Notes under the pieces: generated by a model | What the model was told of the DNA's origin: nothing | What the model saw: the letters and a program-made list of their open reading frames with translations, nothing else | Databases searched by the model: none | Position numbers and translations under genes: made by a program | In this document: positions 63,449 through 64,000 of the stretch, in pieces | Layout of the letters: each line of letters starts with the position of its first letter | How positions within the stretch are numbered: the stretch's first letter is position 1 | NCBI GenBank assembly: GCA_967755175.1 | Contig: CBRAFO010000002.1 | Span: 1-64,000 of the forward strand | Source of the DNA: Rariglobus sp967755175 | GTDB taxonomy: Bacteria; Verrucomicrobiota; Verrucomicrobiia; Opitutales; Opitutaceae | Direction of reading: 5' to 3' | DNA: 64,000 nucleotides

Positions 63449-64000
63449 ATGACCGATCTCACCTCCAGCCCTCTCTCGAACCCTGACCTCGCGCCCATCT
63501 CACCGGAGCGTCGCACCTGGGGCACGTGGCACATTGCCGCGCTCTGGATCGGCATGGCCGTCTGCATTCCCACCTACCAGATGGCCGGCAACCTCATCGG
63601 TGCCGGTATGAACTGGTGGCAGGCCCTCCTCACCATTTTTATCGGCAACGTCATCGTGCTCATTCCGATGACGCTCAACGCCCATCCCGGCACCGCTTAC
63701 GGCATCCCATTCCCCGTCCTTCTTCGCGCCAGCTTCGGCACGCGCGGCGCCAACATAGCAGCCCTTATGCGCGGCTTGGTAGCCTGCGGCTGGTTCGGCA
63801 TCCAGACGTGGATCGGTGGCGCTGCCATCTACGCGACTTCAGCCATCATCTTCGGCTTCGACCCGGCCATCCGCACCGCCCTGCCCGGCCTCGGCATCTC
63901 CGCTGGCGAACTCCTCTGCTTCCTCCTCTTTTGGGCGGTCAACGTCTTCTTCATCATAAAAGGCATGGACTCCATCAAGTGGCTCGAAGCGTGGAGCGCC
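63449..64000 (+). CDS. NCS1-family permease, cut by the window edge
   Basis: First 184 residues. ATG at 63449 with CCTCC-like upstream region only. Cytoplasmic start (SPERRTWGTWHIAALWIGM), then helices with VCIPTYQMAGNLIGAGMNWW and NAHPGTAYGIPFPVLLRASFG, both family hallmarks of NCS1 (Mhp1, PucI, CodB) sodium- or proton-linked carriers of hydantoins, allantoin or pyrimidines. In this gene cluster uracil or a hydantoin is the likely substrate. The rest (about 280 residues) lies beyond the window. Confidence 0.92.
   Translation, partial: MTDLTSSPLSNPDLAPISPERRTWGTWHIAALWIGMAVCIPTYQMAGNLIGAGMNWWQALLTIFIGNVIVLIPMTLNAHPGTAYGIPFPVLLRASFGTRGANIAALMRGLVACGWFGIQTWIGGAAIYATSAIIFGFDPAIRTALPGLGISAGELLCFLLFWAVNVFFIIKGMDSIKWLEAWSA

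Overview
The window is high-G+C bacterial chromosome, most likely from Verrucomicrobiota and probably the Opitutaceae. This is an inference from gene content (lipopolysaccharide synthesis, exbB-exbD-exbD-tonB plus TPR cluster, fused ccoNO, DUF6941-like protein) and from many dispersed hairpin or word-like intergenic repeats. No rRNA, tRNA, CRISPR array, transposase or integrase was recognised.

Layout. 1-5750 is accessory DNA: the tail of an MNT-type nucleotidyltransferase, a degraded stretch, a Gabija-like pair (OLD-family nuclease gajA and UvrD-like gajB, the latter frameshifted), a winged-helix regulator, then two tandem arrays (21-bp units, then about 140-bp units) running into the stop codon of a polyprenyl synthetase gene. 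5739-13408 holds the polyprenyl synthetase, a DevB-DevC-DevA-type exporter whose ATPase has a long C-terminal extension, an SGNH hydrolase, an unknown protein and an aminotransferase. 13556-18178 is housekeeping (ftsH, tilS, serS) with REP-like inverted repeats between genes. 18333-28263 is a surface-polysaccharide locus: an epimerase, three paralogous DxD glycosyltransferases, GT2 and GT4 enzymes, two ELM1-type proteins, a nucleotide-sugar dehydrogenase and an LpxL-type acyltransferase. Much of its minus-strand part is joined by 4-bp start/stop overlaps.

28434-39024 carries a double ABC ATPase, typA with a clear terminator, an SbmA/YddA-like ABC protein, and the TonB energising operon ending in two small coiled-coil membrane proteins. 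39130-46525 holds a remarkable lipoyl domain / E3-binding domain / KAS III fusion, kdsA, pyrG, two small proteins, a PfkB-family kinase and proA. 46599-54812 is a complete cbb3 oxidase locus on the minus strand: a ccoS-like gene, fused ccoNO, ccoQ, mono-haem ccoP, ccoG, a 53-codon membrane gene, a SafE-like gene and ccoI.

55014-57649 has an unknown gene, a PocR-AraC regulator and two small heat-shock proteins. 57758-64000 is a reductive pyrimidine catabolism locus: a carbamoylase, a PreA-like dehydrogenase lacking the Fe-S tail, MmsA, dihydropyrimidinase, and an NCS1 permease cut by the window edge.

The strongest candidates for something undescribed are the lipoyl/PSBD/KAS III fusion at 39130-40716, the DevA extension at 9877-10461, the CcoS-like protein with a Cys/His tail at 54534-54812, and the repeat families that supply stop codons or sit inside reading frames.
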